Part shown: positions 32,828 to 41,819 of the stretch, piece by piece
Layout: each line of letters starts with the position of its first letter
Numbering within the stretch: position 1 is the stretch's first letter
Assembly (NCBI GenBank): GCA_017509065.1
Contig: JAFWQM010000161.1
Coordinates: forward strand, 1-64,000
Length of the DNA stretch: 64,000 bases
DNA from: Clostridia bacterium
GTDB taxonomy: Bacteria > Bacillota_A > Clostridia > Christensenellales > Aristaeellaceae
Direction of reading: 5' to 3'
Notes under the pieces: model-generated
The model's input: only the letters and a program-made list of their open reading frames with translations
Database searches by the model: none
What the model was told of the DNA's origin: nothing
Translations under genes and position numbers: made by a program

Positions 32828-33760
32828 ATGAAATTCAGCGATAGAGAAGAAATCATCTCTTTAACAGCGGAATGGAAGGGCGAGCGTTTTCCGGACGGAC
32901 GCCCCAGGGTGCCGGACATTTGTCTGAACGCGCTGCGCAAAATGACGCTGGAGGAAGTATGGAAGCCCATCTTTGTGGAAGGGTATGAAAACCAGTTCGT
33001 CGCGATGCAGAGCCTGCATCCCGAATTCAAAGCCAACGGAGATTTGAACTGTAAGCTGATCGGCCGGGCGGTAACGGCTTCCTACGGCCCCACCCGTCCT
33101 GACTACTATCGGCTCATGATGGCCCAGGCAGAAAAGGAAGGCCGTAAGGGCACGCCCAATCAATGGGTGATTGAAACCCTGACGGACAGGGACGTGCTGG
33201 TGGTGGACATGTACGACAAAATCTACAAGGGCACTTTCCTGGGCGGCAACCTGACCACCGCTGTGCGGCAGAAAACCCACACCGGCGGCGCAGTGATCTG
33301 GGGCGGCATCCGGGATTTGGAGCAGATGCAGAAGGTGCCGGACGTGCAGGTATATTATAGGGGTATCGACCCAACGCCTATCCGCAATTTTGTGCTGCTT
33401 TCCATGAACGGCCCGGCACGCCTGGGCACCGGCGAACACGCGGCGCTGTGCCTGCCGGGGGACATTGTATACGGGTGCAGCGGGGGCGTGCTGTTTATTC
33501 CGCCCCAGTTGGCTGTGGACGTGGTGGAGGGCGGCGCAAAAACCCAGGTGAAGGATATCTTCGGGTTTGAAATGATCACGCTGAACAAATTCACTCCTGC
33601 CCAAATCGACAAAAACACCTGGACGGTGGAAATGCTGGATCTGCTCATGAACTTCATCAAAACCGATCCCCGGGGCGAACCTTATCGGCATTTGGATTGG
33701 AGCCGCGAATACGACGCCGCCCGGAACGGCGACCCCAATGACACCCAGTCTGCGCTGTAA
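32828..33760 (+). CDS. RraA-family protein, possible 2-oxo-acid aldolase
   Basis: A 310-residue protein with an RraA/HMG-aldolase core. The segment GTFLGGNLTTAVRQ followed by GAVIWGGIRD gives the Gly loop and the RD pair that bind substrate and metal in 4-hydroxy-4-methyl-2-oxoglutarate aldolases. It is longer than typical RraA (160-230 residues), with about 90 extra N-terminal residues. It leads an operon with uronate isomerase, mannonate oxidoreductase and mannonate dehydratase, so an aldolase or decarboxylase step on a sugar-acid intermediate is plausible. It is not a housekeeping RNase E regulator here. Confidence 0.78.
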   Translation: MKFSDREEIISLTAEWKGERFPDGRPRVPDICLNALRKMTLEEVWKPIFVEGYENQFVAMQSLHPEFKANGDLNCKLIGRAVTASYGPTRPDYYRLMMAQAEKEGRKGTPNQWVIETLTDRDVLVVDMYDKIYKGTFLGGNLTTAVRQKTHTGGAVIWGGIRDLEQMQKVPDVQVYYRGIDPTPIRNFVLLSMNGPARLGTGEHAALCLPGDIVYGCSGGVLFIPPQLAVDVVEGGAKTQVKDIFGFEMITLNKFTPAQIDKNTWTVEMLDLLMNFIKTDPRGEPYRHLDWSREYDAARNGDPNDTQSAL

Positions 33761-33774
33761 AGAAGGTGGGCTCC

Positions 33775-35109
33775 ATGGATGAAGGATATCTGCTGACAAC
33801 ATCCTTTGCGGAACAGCTCTATGAACAGGTAAAGCACCTTCCCCTGATCGACTTTCACAATCATCTGTCCATCCAGGATATACAGCAAAACAGGCAGTTT
33901 GAAAGCATTTATGATCTATGGCTGGCTTCTGATCCTTACAAGCATCGGGTGATGCGTATCTGCGGGATCGACGAGGAGTTGATCACCGGGTCTGCGCCGG
34001 GCAAAGAAAAATTCAGGGCGTTTTGCGGTGTGTATCCCTGCTTGATCGGCGGGCCGCTTTTCGATTGGTGCGCAATGGAATTAAATGATGTGCTGGGAAT
34101 CCATCAGCCCATCGACGCGGATCACGCGGACTGGATCTGGGATGAAGCCAATGAAAAACTGAAGGGAAACGAATTTCGGGCAGGGGCTTTGGTGGAACGG
34201 TTTCACGCGGAATTCCTGGCCCCCTGCGCATCCATCCTGGACAATGTAATGGTTTTCCAACCAGGCAAGGGCATCGTGCCCTCCCTGCGCGGAGATGATA
34301 TGACCGTGCCGACGCTGAGCTTTCTTCAGAAGCTTTCTGCTTTGACGGAAAAAAGGATTGACCATTTGGGGGATTATTTGGATGCGCTGGATATACGGCT
34401 GGCTGCGTTCCATCAGGCAGGCTGCCGGTTCAGCGATCATGCTCTGGATGATGGGTTTACATTTGCAACTCAGCGGCAGGATGCGGAACAGATTTTTCAG
34501 CGCTTGCTGGGCGGTGCGGCATTGACCCAGCCGGATCAAACCGTTCTGTCGTCCGAAATCCTGCTGCAGTTGGCGGTATCCTATCAGCGCTTGGGCTGGA
34601 CGATGCAACTGCACATCGGCGCCATGCGCTTTACCAGCACACGGCTGCGCAAATCGGCCGGCCCTGCCGGAGGCTTCGCTGGCATTGGCAGCGGCATTTC
34701 CATGCAGGAAACCGTACATTTTCTGGATGCTGCGGAAATGCAATCAGGCAAGCTGCCCTCCACGATCCTCTACACCCTGAACCCTGGCCTGAACGCTGCC
34801 TTCGCTGTGCTGTGCGGGTCCTTTGCCGGGGTCGTGCAGGGCCCTGCCTGGTGGTGGTGCGACCATATTCAAGGGATGCGGGATATGCTGGAAAATTATG
34901 CAGTGTTCAGCGTGCTTTCCACCTTCCCCGGCATGACCACGGATTCCCGGTCGTTATTATCCCTGACCCGGCACGATTATTTCCGGCGGGTGCTGTGCGG
35001 ATGGCTGGGCGAAAAAATGCAGCGGGGAGAAATGCCCAGGGACGAAAAAATGATGGGACGATTGGCAGAAAACCTGTGTTATTTCAACGCGAAAGAAAGA
35101 ATCAAATGA
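33775..35109 (+). CDS. uxaC: Uronate isomerase (UxaC family)
   Basis: A 444-residue metal-dependent TIM-barrel enzyme converting glucuronate/galacturonate to fructuronate/tagaturonate. DFHNHLS near residue 26 is the N-terminal HxH metal motif, and the LQLHIGAMR-like segment (MQLHIGAMRFTSTRL) and DSRSLLSLTRHDYFRRVLC near the C-terminus are typical of UxaC. The length is slightly under the usual 465-470. Start 33775 follows GAAGGTGG. It lies 14 bases after the RraA-like gene. Confidence 0.88.
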   Translation: MDEGYLLTTSFAEQLYEQVKHLPLIDFHNHLSIQDIQQNRQFESIYDLWLASDPYKHRVMRICGIDEELITGSAPGKEKFRAFCGVYPCLIGGPLFDWCAMELNDVLGIHQPIDADHADWIWDEANEKLKGNEFRAGALVERFHAEFLAPCASILDNVMVFQPGKGIVPSLRGDDMTVPTLSFLQKLSALTEKRIDHLGDYLDALDIRLAAFHQAGCRFSDHALDDGFTFATQRQDAEQIFQRLLGGAALTQPDQTVLSSEILLQLAVSYQRLGWTMQLHIGAMRFTSTRLRKSAGPAGGFAGIGSGISMQETVHFLDAAEMQSGKLPSTILYTLNPGLNAAFAVLCGSFAGVVQGPAWWWCDHIQGMRDMLENYAVFSVLSTFPGMTTDSRSLLSLTRHDYFRRVLCGWLGEKMQRGEMPRDEKMMGRLAENLCYFNAKERIK

Positions 35110-35122
35110 GGAGGCAAGGAGG

Positions 35123-35974
35123 ATGAAAGATACGTATTTTGAAAATCAAGTGGCCGTCGTAACCGGCGCGGGCGGCACGCTGTGCTCCGCCATCGCTATT
35201 GACCTGTCGAGGCTTGGCGCGAAAGTGGCGCTGATTGGCAGAACAGAAGAAAAGCTGCAAAAGACGGCGCGGGAAATTGAATCCCTGGGCGGTGTATACG
35301 GCATTTATCCCGGAGATGTGACCGATGAAACGCGGATGATGGAAATCGCCGATCAGGTGGAGCGGGATTTGGGCCCTTGCCGCTTCCTTATCAATGGAGC
35401 GGGCGGCAATCAAATGAAGGCCATGACCAGTGACGTGTATTTCCAGCCCGACGAATTGAAGGACACCCCCGACGCGCCCGCGGGCTTTTTCAACCTGGAT
35501 GTAAAAGTCATTGAAAGCGTGCTGACCATCAACACCATCGGCAGCCTGGTGCCCATTCGGGTTTTCGCCCGGCAGATGCTGGCAAACGGCAACCTGGGAG
35601 CCATCCTGAATTTCGCCTCCATGAACAGCTATCGGCCCTTGACCAAAGTGCCCGCTTACGCCATGTCCAAGGCGGCCGTGGTGAACATGACCCAATGGCT
35701 GGCCACCTACTTTGGCCCCACGGGCATCCGCATCAACGCGGTCGCTCCCGGCTTCTTTGTCAACGAGCGCAGCGTAAAGTATCTGGGCTCCCCTGAAATC
35801 GGCCTCACTCCCCGGGGCGAAAAGGTGATTGGCCACACTCCCATGCAGCGCTTCGGCCAGCCTGGGGATTTGCTGGGCTGCGTGCGCTTCCTGCTGGATG
35901 ACCGGGCCGCGGCTTTCGTCACCGGCATCACCGTTCCTGTAGACGGCGGCTTCCTATCCCATCCGGGGATTTGA
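35123..35974 (+). CDS. SDR-family D-mannonate oxidoreductase (fructuronate reductase)
   Basis: A 283-residue short-chain dehydrogenase. The cofactor motif TGAGGTLCSAIA, NGAGG after the fourth strand, the catalytic Ser in FASMNSY and Tyr-Lys in YAMSKAA are all present. Bacillus-type fructuronate reductase (YjmF/UxuB) is of this SDR family and about this length, and the position between uronate isomerase and mannonate dehydratase fits the same step. The gene starts 13 bases after uxaC with AGGAGG. Confidence 0.85.
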   Translation: MKDTYFENQVAVVTGAGGTLCSAIAIDLSRLGAKVALIGRTEEKLQKTAREIESLGGVYGIYPGDVTDETRMMEIADQVERDLGPCRFLINGAGGNQMKAMTSDVYFQPDELKDTPDAPAGFFNLDVKVIESVLTINTIGSLVPIRVFARQMLANGNLGAILNFASMNSYRPLTKVPAYAMSKAAVVNMTQWLATYFGPTGIRINAVAPGFFVNERSVKYLGSPEIGLTPRGEKVIGHTPMQRFGQPGDLLGCVRFLLDDRAAAFVTGITVPVDGGFLSHPGI

Positions 35975-35993
35975 GGGGACGATGTATTTTTCG

Positions 35994-36066
35994 AAGGGAA
36001 ACCATGCTTTGGAGTCCAAAGCATGGCTTCCCCTTGAGTACTCTTACCGAGAAAACCGATAAGAGG
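35994..36066. repeat. Two-hairpin element, copy A
   Basis: Hairpin 1 (35996-36033): GGGAA-x-CCATGCTTTGG around AGT, then the complement. Hairpin 2: CTCTTA (36041-36046) pairs with TAAGAG (36060-36065) around CCGAGAAAACCGA. A related element with compensatory base changes is at 48480-48550. Here it lies just after the oxidoreductase stop and may attenuate or stabilise the operon mRNA. Confidence 0.6.
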
Positions 36067-36118
36067 TTATCTATCAATTCTTCGTTCAATAATCCAACTG
36101 CAAGAAAGGCGATCGTTT

Positions 36119-37078
36119 ATGATCCTGACCGATTATTACCGCAGCACGCCGGACGCTACCTGGGAGATTGGCCGTCAATTGGGCATTCGGTACGGTACCA
36201 TCCGGCTGCCGGAAGATGCAGACTTTGACTTGACCAACGCCGCTCATTGGATACAGGTATACGACCGGTTCATGGATGCGGGCATCCGTCCCATCATCAT
36301 CGAGCCCATGCCCAACACCGTACATGACCACATTAAATCAGGCGATGAAAAGCGGGATGAAAGCATCGAACAGGTGCTGCAAATGCTGCCCATTATGGAC
36401 AGGTTGAACATTCGCACCATCTGCTTTAATTTCATGGCCTGCGTGGGCTGGACCCGCACAGCCGCCGATTTGCTGGAGCGGGGCGGTGCGCACGTGACGG
36501 GGTTTGATCTGGAAAAGTACAAGCCCTCAAGCGAAAAAATAACGGCGGAGCAGCTTTGGCAAAACTATGCTTATTTCCTTCGCGCCGTACTTCCCGTTGC
36601 AGAAAAGTTCCGAATTCGGCTGGCCCTGCATCCTGATGATCCACCGCTGCCCAGCCTGGGACAGGTGGAGCGCGTGATGATCAGCTATGAAAACATCTGC
36701 AAGGCGGTTCGGGAGATATACGAAAGCCCCTCCCTGGGCGTCACTTTCTGCCAAGCAACTTTCCATCTGATGGGAGAGGCCATGAACCGAATCATTCCAG
36801 AACTAAAGGACAAGATATTCTTTATTCATTTTCGCAACACGACCGGCGTCAAAACCCATTTCCGGGAAACCTTTCACGACAACGGCGATTTGCCCATGGC
36901 TGAGCTGATGCGCCTGTATGTGCAAAACGGAATTAACGTGCCTGTTCGGGTGGATCATGTGCCCACCATGCTGGGAGAACGGACGCAGACAGCGGGTTAT
37001 GACGCCCTGGGCAGGCTGTACGCCATCGGCTATCTGCGGGGGATCATGGAAACCTTGGACTGTCTGGACGACGCGTAA
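36119..37078 (+). CDS. uxuA: Mannonate dehydratase (UxuA family)
   Basis: A 319-residue enzyme that dehydrates D-mannonate to 2-keto-3-deoxygluconate. UxuA motifs are visible: LALHPDDPPLP, GVTFCQATF with the metal-binding Cys, FIHFRNT, FHDNGD and VRVDHVPTM. It is shorter than E. coli UxuA (394) but similar to other short Firmicute forms. It lies 144 bases after the oxidoreductase gene, with the two-hairpin element between. Its 3' end overlaps the convergent Gfo/Idh/MocA gene by 35 bases. Confidence 0.88.
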   Translation: MILTDYYRSTPDATWEIGRQLGIRYGTIRLPEDADFDLTNAAHWIQVYDRFMDAGIRPIIIEPMPNTVHDHIKSGDEKRDESIEQVLQMLPIMDRLNIRTICFNFMACVGWTRTAADLLERGGAHVTGFDLEKYKPSSEKITAEQLWQNYAYFLRAVLPVAEKFRIRLALHPDDPPLPSLGQVERVMISYENICKAVREIYESPSLGVTFCQATFHLMGEAMNRIIPELKDKIFFIHFRNTTGVKTHFRETFHDNGDLPMAELMRLYVQNGINVPVRVDHVPTMLGERTQTAGYDALGRLYAIGYLRGIMETLDCLDDA

Positions 37079-38108
37079 ACGTTCCCGACTGTATGCAGGC
37101 TTCTTCAATCTGCCCAATCACCTGCAGTGTTTTCAGCGCGTCCAAAGCGGTATAGCGCAAAGCGCAGTGATGGAGCAGGGCATTTGTGAAATCTCTGTAC
37201 TGACGCAGATGGCCTGCAAAATCCAGATCCGCGCTGCTGGTTGATACGCTGTTCGCACTTTCGCATAAAAGAGACGACAGAACGGAATCAGAGGGCCCTT
37301 TGTGTGCATAAAAAACGAGTCGATCATTGCGAATCACGGCGGACCCTTCCTGCCCGAAAACAGAAAGCTCCGCGTATATACCCGGATAAGCAGCAGTGGT
37401 ACATTCCAAATTGCCAATTGCGCCATTGCCAAATTGCAGCTGCGCGCTAACGTAATTGTCCGCGTGAGAATCGTGTCGGCCCAGCGTGCGGCCGCAGGCG
37501 CTGATCACGCAGCAATCGCCCATCAGGCTCAGCAGCAGATCCAGGTAATGAATGCCCTGATTCGCCAGCACGCTGCCGCCGTCCTTCTTTTGGCCGCGCC
37601 AGGGGCTGCTGGCATAGTACGCTTCGTCTCTGTACCAGAGAATGCGAACGCCGCCCAGCAGTATCTTGCCGAAGTGCCCCTTCTCAATCGCCCTCCGCAA
37701 AGCCTCCGCGGGAGGATCATACCGGTGCTGCATCACGCCCGTAAACTGGACGCCCCGGTTTTCACAATGAACAATCAGCGCTTTCAGCGCGGCGACATCC
37801 AGCATCACCGGCTTTTCGCACAGGATATGCTTTCCGCTATCAGCCGCTTCCCGTATCATTTGCCCGTGGCTGCTGCAGGGAGTGCAAATGCAGACCGCAT
37901 CCACCTCCGGGTCATGAAGCATCTGAACGTAATCCGCATATGCCTTGCAGCCGTACTGCTTTGCAAACGAGTCCGCTTTCTCCATCTGCTGATCACAGCA
38001 GGCGGCGAGCCGCGCGTTTTCCATTTGGCCAATGGCTGCGGCGTGCGTATGGGCAATGCCGCCGCAGCCGATCAATCCGTAACGAACGACCCCGGCCATA
38101 CCGCTCAT
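37044..38108 (-). CDS. Gfo/Idh/MocA-family oxidoreductase
   Basis: A 354-residue NAD(P)-dependent sugar or polyol dehydrogenase. The Rossmann motif GCGGIAHTHA is at residues 15-24, EKPV at about 98 includes the catalytic Lys, and NQGIHYLDLLLSLMG carries the family D-x-x-H-like substrate region. Its ATG at 38108 overlaps the upstream stop (ATGA), which suggests translational coupling; an ATG at 38099 with better ribosome spacing is possible. Convergent overlap of 35 bases with uxuA. Substrate unknown. Confidence 0.85.
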   Translation of the reverse strand: MSGMAGVVRYGLIGCGGIAHTHAAAIGQMENARLAACCDQQMEKADSFAKQYGCKAYADYVQMLHDPEVDAVCICTPCSSHGQMIREAADSGKHILCEKPVMLDVAALKALIVHCENRGVQFTGVMQHRYDPPAEALRRAIEKGHFGKILLGGVRILWYRDEAYYASSPWRGQKKDGGSVLANQGIHYLDLLLSLMGDCCVISACGRTLGRHDSHADNYVSAQLQFGNGAIGNLECTTAAYPGIYAELSVFGQEGSAVIRNDRLVFYAHKGPSDSVLSSLLCESANSVSTSSADLDFAGHLRQYRDFTNALLHHCALRYTALDALKTLQVIGQIEEACIQSGTFTRRPDSPRFP

Positions 38109-38944
38109 CCCTTCTTTTTTTCTACCCGTCGAATGGCTTCCAGCGTATACTGGCTGTCCAGCGCTGGCTGATCCTCTTTGTTGGGGAACATGCCCACCAC
38201 CACTGCGTCGGTATCCTTGATATTTTCAAAGGCTTCGTTAAACGCGAACCGCACCTGCTCCTGAGAATTGCACCTTCTGGTGGCTCCCAGAATTTTGAAG
38301 GCCAGGCAAGGCTTGGGCACCTTGCGAATCATGGCGTACATGACGGGAATATCCTCTTCCTCAAACCGTTCCCCCGTATTGGCCTTGCCGGAAACGGAAC
38401 TGCTGACGCGGTCTCCCCCCAGGCTCAGGTTATAAACGCAGGACATGTAAAAATCCGCTCCCCAATCGTGCTCCTCCGCGAATTCCATCACCTCCGGCAT
38501 ATGCGTTCCAAGCCCCGCCGGAATGCCCTGATCCTTGATGATCCGGATGCGTTCCTTCAGCACATCGTATTTCTTTTCTTTGAAAAGGGCATCCGTCACA
38601 CTGCCATGGTGGTAAACCGCGCAGGGTTTATACTGCATGATTTGATGAATATGCCCTTCGTAATTCCAGAATTCTCCGCCTGTCATGCAGATCCAGTTCA
38701 GTCTTCCGCCATCCTGGCGGAATTCATGGATGATGCGCATGATGTGCATATCGCCCCGAAGCAGCATGGTGTTGATCCCGTTTTCCTGGCAGCGGAACAG
38801 CGTATCCTTGATCCGCTGGGTGGTAAAATAATCCCTCATCTTCCAATCCAGCGCTTCGTCCACATGGGAATTTCCACTGAATGGATTACCACCTACGATC
38901 AGACGCGTGATATTGGTATTGCCCAATTGAATTGTTGGCAGCAT
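38105..38944 (-). CDS. Aldo/keto-reductase-like barrel protein of unknown function
   Basis: A 279-residue protein whose N-terminus (LGNTNITRLIVGGNPFSG) looks like the start of an aldo/keto reductase barrel, and later strands (GVNT-like GINTMLL, AGLGTHMPEVMEFA) fit a TIM barrel. The classical catalytic Asp-Tyr-Lys-His set is not obvious, so it may be an isomerase, aldolase or epimerase-like protein rather than a reductase. ATG 38944 has GGAGG eight bases upstream. It is cotranscribed with the Gfo/Idh/MocA gene and divergent from an AraC regulator. Confidence 0.55.
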   Translation of the reverse strand: MLPTIQLGNTNITRLIVGGNPFSGNSHVDEALDWKMRDYFTTQRIKDTLFRCQENGINTMLLRGDMHIMRIIHEFRQDGGRLNWICMTGGEFWNYEGHIHQIMQYKPCAVYHHGSVTDALFKEKKYDVLKERIRIIKDQGIPAGLGTHMPEVMEFAEEHDWGADFYMSCVYNLSLGGDRVSSSVSGKANTGERFEEEDIPVMYAMIRKVPKPCLAFKILGATRRCNSQEQVRFAFNEAFENIKDTDAVVVGMFPNKEDQPALDSQYTLEAIRRVEKKKG

Positions 38945-39046
38945 GGCCATCACCTCCAATACCAGTTTATAAAATGCCGTTTGATTGGTCCATACCCATA
39001 TATGCTTTCAATATGTCAAATATTCACCTTTTGGGGAGAATAACCC

Positions 39047-39811
39047 ATGAAAAACAAGTATCTGGAAACGATGATCGAAAACGCGGATATTACGATCAAC
39101 ACTTGCCGGGCAAATACGCATGCGGTGGGCGACTCTTTTTCTCTGGGCAAAACCAAGGACTGCGACCTGCTCATGATTACCGCCGGCGAATATGAATACA
39201 CGATTAACGGGCGGCAGTACCGTGTGCCCGCGGGGGACCTTTTCCTCGTTCCGGACAGGTGCTTGTTTTCCGGGCGCGCCCTCGCAGATTCCGCCCATTA
39301 TTACTGCCATTTCACTCTGAACCTGCCTTTGCAGCTCCGCGAAGGGAATCAGATGGAACCTGAAATGCGAAATCTCTTTCTCTCGGCCTGCCAATCCCAG
39401 GATCACGATTTTCTACTCCGGTGCGTGATTCGGATCATCCTGTACAAGCATGCATTGGCGGGAAACGCGGCTCTTTCTCCCCGTATTCCCGCGGGCATTC
39501 TATCGGCGGTGGAAGAAATGGAAACTCATCCTGAACGGAATATTTCAGCCGCTGAGCTGGCGAACATCGCCGACATGAGCTATGGCTATTTTTTTAAATG
39601 CTTTCGGAAAGCCATGGGCGTTTCCCCGATCCAATACCGGGATCAATTGCGTATGGCCGAGGCCAGAAAACTGCTGCTGGCCGGAAAGAGCGTCAAAGAA
39701 ACAGCATCTGCATTGCATTTTGCCGATATGTTTGCTTTTTCCAAACGTTTTAAGCAACAGTATCACATCCCCCCTTCCAAAGTAAGGTTCCTGAATCATC
39801 CGCCGGTATGA
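39047..39811 (+). CDS. AraC-family transcriptional regulator
   Basis: A 254-residue regulator. Residues 25-110 form a cupin-like sensing domain (YEYTINGRQYRVPAGDLFLV), and residues 150-250 hold two HTH motifs (SAAELANIADMSYGYFFKCF and VKETASALHFADMFAFSKRF). GGGGAGA precedes the ATG. It is divergent from the reductase-like pair, 102 bases apart, and upstream of an (alpha/alpha)6-like enzyme, so it probably controls one or both in response to a sugar. Confidence 0.9.
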   Translation: MKNKYLETMIENADITINTCRANTHAVGDSFSLGKTKDCDLLMITAGEYEYTINGRQYRVPAGDLFLVPDRCLFSGRALADSAHYYCHFTLNLPLQLREGNQMEPEMRNLFLSACQSQDHDFLLRCVIRIILYKHALAGNAALSPRIPAGILSAVEEMETHPERNISAAELANIADMSYGYFFKCFRKAMGVSPIQYRDQLRMAEARKLLLAGKSVKETASALHFADMFAFSKRFKQQYHIPPSKVRFLNHPPV

Positions 39812-39898
39812 TTGACTCCTCGCATAAGTTTTGAAAACAGCCCGGAAGCTGAAGCATGTCAAATGATCCCGTTCAAATGACTTATATCATTTGCCGCC

Positions 39899-39935
39899 TT
39901 ACATATATCCTTCTGTTCCAGCGCGTATTTCCTGC
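39899..39935. repeat. 37-bp direct repeat, left copy
   Basis: This block is 35/37 identical to 41820-41856, the 3' end of the FAD oxidoreductase gene; read on the reverse strand it encodes QEIRAGTEGYM and a stop, against QEIRAETEGHM and a stop in the intact gene. It is thus the tail of a lost second copy, on the other side of the gene at 40005. Confidence 0.7.
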
Positions 39936-40004
39936 GGTACATCCTGGAAACCACGGACCGTCTGGACTCATAAGGATCAAACGCAAAGAAAGCAGGAATA
40001 TAAA

Positions 40005-41738
40005 ATGGCCGCAGAAAAGATACCAGCTTTTGACCAGCGTTATGAAGCCCTCTTGCAATCCTGGTGTGATGGATTACTGGCCCTTCAAATTCGTCATTAT
40101 GGACCGCCGCACGATGGTGGATTCTTATGCAAAGCCTGTACGGTGATTCATGGCCGGGCGGACAATGCTTTGTTTCCGCTTATGTACATGTACGCAAAAA
40201 CGAAAGATCCGAAATACTACGATGGGGCGATTGCAGCTTTTCATTTTCAAAACCGGCTTCGCCAGCCTGATGGTTCTGTCGTCAACGACGGCAATATGGC
40301 CTGGAAGGGCATCAGCGTTTTTTCCATGCTGAACATCTGGAAAACGCTGCATTACTTTTCATGCTATCTGCAAGAACATGATAAACAGGAACTGGAAAAG
40401 GCGCTCTTCCGTCTTGGAAAATGGATTGATGAAACCATCGATACGCGCTTTGAAACCAATATCAATTACTATGCCGCCGCAGCTGAATGTTTGTGTCATT
40501 TAGGCGCGTACCAGCGCATAGATCGATATAGCGGAAGAATCCGGGAACTGTTTGATTATTGCATGGATCGTTTTCATGAAGACGGCCTGTTTCATGGTGA
40601 AATCGTACCCCATGACACCCAAAGCGTTAAGGGCTGTTTCGCTGTGGATATGGGATACAATTTTGAAGAAACGCTTTTATGTCTTACGGAAACAGCGATT
40701 TCTCTTCGGGATGAAACGGCATTAAGAAAACTGGCCTCTTATGCCGTAAAAATGCTGGACTTTATGCTGCCGGACGGCGCGATCAATAATACATTTGGAT
40801 GTCGGAACAACAAATGGACGTATTATGGCAGCCGTACTTCAGATGGATGCCTGCGCGCCATGCTGCTTTTATCCGCTTATGAACCTGTTCTGTATGAAGC
40901 GGTCTGCCGAAACGCTGATCTTTTAAGGCGCTGCACTTCGGAAGGAGCGCTTTATGGCGGCCTGCATTACAAAAGGCTGCGTCAGCCTGCTTGCGTACAC
41001 CACACCTTCTGCCATGCAGCCGGGCTTGCCGACGCGCTGCTTGCGCTGCCAAATGTTTATCCTGTTCGCGCTTTGCTCCCTTATGAAAAAGAAAGCCGAT
41101 TTGCGCGGCACTATCCTGAAATTGATACCTGGCAAATCGGGATCGGCTGCCTGTTGGCAACGGTCACAGCCAGCGATTTTCGGGGCTACACCTATGCGAA
41201 TGGCGCGGCGCACGCCTCCGGCGGAGCCATCAGCATGCTGTATCATAAGCAGTTGGGGCCGGTGATGGCCGGCAGCATATATGGATATGGGCTAACTGAA
41301 ATGACAAATATGCAGCTTCCCGTAGAAAAGGATGCGCAGCACCGTTCGCTGATCATGCGCTGGGATTATGAGAAGAACGGAAAAACATATACAACCTGCC
41401 TTTGTCCAGATGCGCAAATCCGCGTGGAGCAGGAGGAAAAGAGAATCATCGTAGAAGTTGAAACTCATTTCGTTGAAATGGCCCGCTGGGAAAAGGAGGA
41501 CCCCTCCCTGACAGCCCAATTCAGGTATGAACTGACCGAAAACCAATGCGTGATAAGCGGCAAAGTGAATCACGAAAAGCCCGGCCTCCTGTTCCATTTG
41601 CCCATCGTGGAAAACACAATGCAAGTCCGCTCCGCCCAATTGTTTGATCGGCAAAAAGTCTTTCATCTGAGCGGCGGACTCAGCGCAGAGGATTTCCTTT
41701 TGGCAGGTCAAGCGTTCACCACTACCTTATCTCTCTGA
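40005..41738 (+). CDS. Predicted (alpha/alpha)6-barrel glycan enzyme of unknown family
   Basis: A 577-residue cytoplasmic protein. The first about 370 residues are helical with repeated aromatic/His motifs (IHGRADNALFPLMYMYAKTK, NYNYYAAAAECLCHLGAYQR-like, VHHTFCHAAGLADALLAL), as in polysaccharide lyase or unsaturated glycuronyl hydrolase toroids; the last 200 residues are beta-rich, as in heparinase II/III-type lyases. No family could be fixed. Start 40005 has AGGAA seven bases upstream. It is framed by a 37-bp direct repeat. A strong terminator follows. Confidence 0.55.
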   Translation: MAAEKIPAFDQRYEALLQSWCDGLLALQIRHYGPPHDGGFLCKACTVIHGRADNALFPLMYMYAKTKDPKYYDGAIAAFHFQNRLRQPDGSVVNDGNMAWKGISVFSMLNIWKTLHYFSCYLQEHDKQELEKALFRLGKWIDETIDTRFETNINYYAAAAECLCHLGAYQRIDRYSGRIRELFDYCMDRFHEDGLFHGEIVPHDTQSVKGCFAVDMGYNFEETLLCLTETAISLRDETALRKLASYAVKMLDFMLPDGAINNTFGCRNNKWTYYGSRTSDGCLRAMLLLSAYEPVLYEAVCRNADLLRRCTSEGALYGGLHYKRLRQPACVHHTFCHAAGLADALLALPNVYPVRALLPYEKESRFARHYPEIDTWQIGIGCLLATVTASDFRGYTYANGAAHASGGAISMLYHKQLGPVMAGSIYGYGLTEMTNMQLPVEKDAQHRSLIMRWDYEKNGKTYTTCLCPDAQIRVEQEEKRIIVEVETHFVEMARWEKEDPSLTAQFRYELTENQCVISGKVNHEKPGLLFHLPIVENTMQVRSAQLFDRQKVFHLSGGLSAEDFLLAGQAFTTTLSL

Positions 41739-41746
41739 CGCATTGC

Positions 41747-41788
41747 AAAAGCGCCATGCCCAAGCGAAGGAAACGGCATGGCGCTTTT
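41747..41788. terminator. Bidirectional terminator
   Basis: AAAAGCGCCATGCC (41747-41760) pairs with 41775-41788, between convergent genes; A and T runs are on both sides. Confidence 0.85.
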
Positions 41789-41819
41789 GTATTGGAAACT
41801 ACATGAAGCATTGGCGGCA

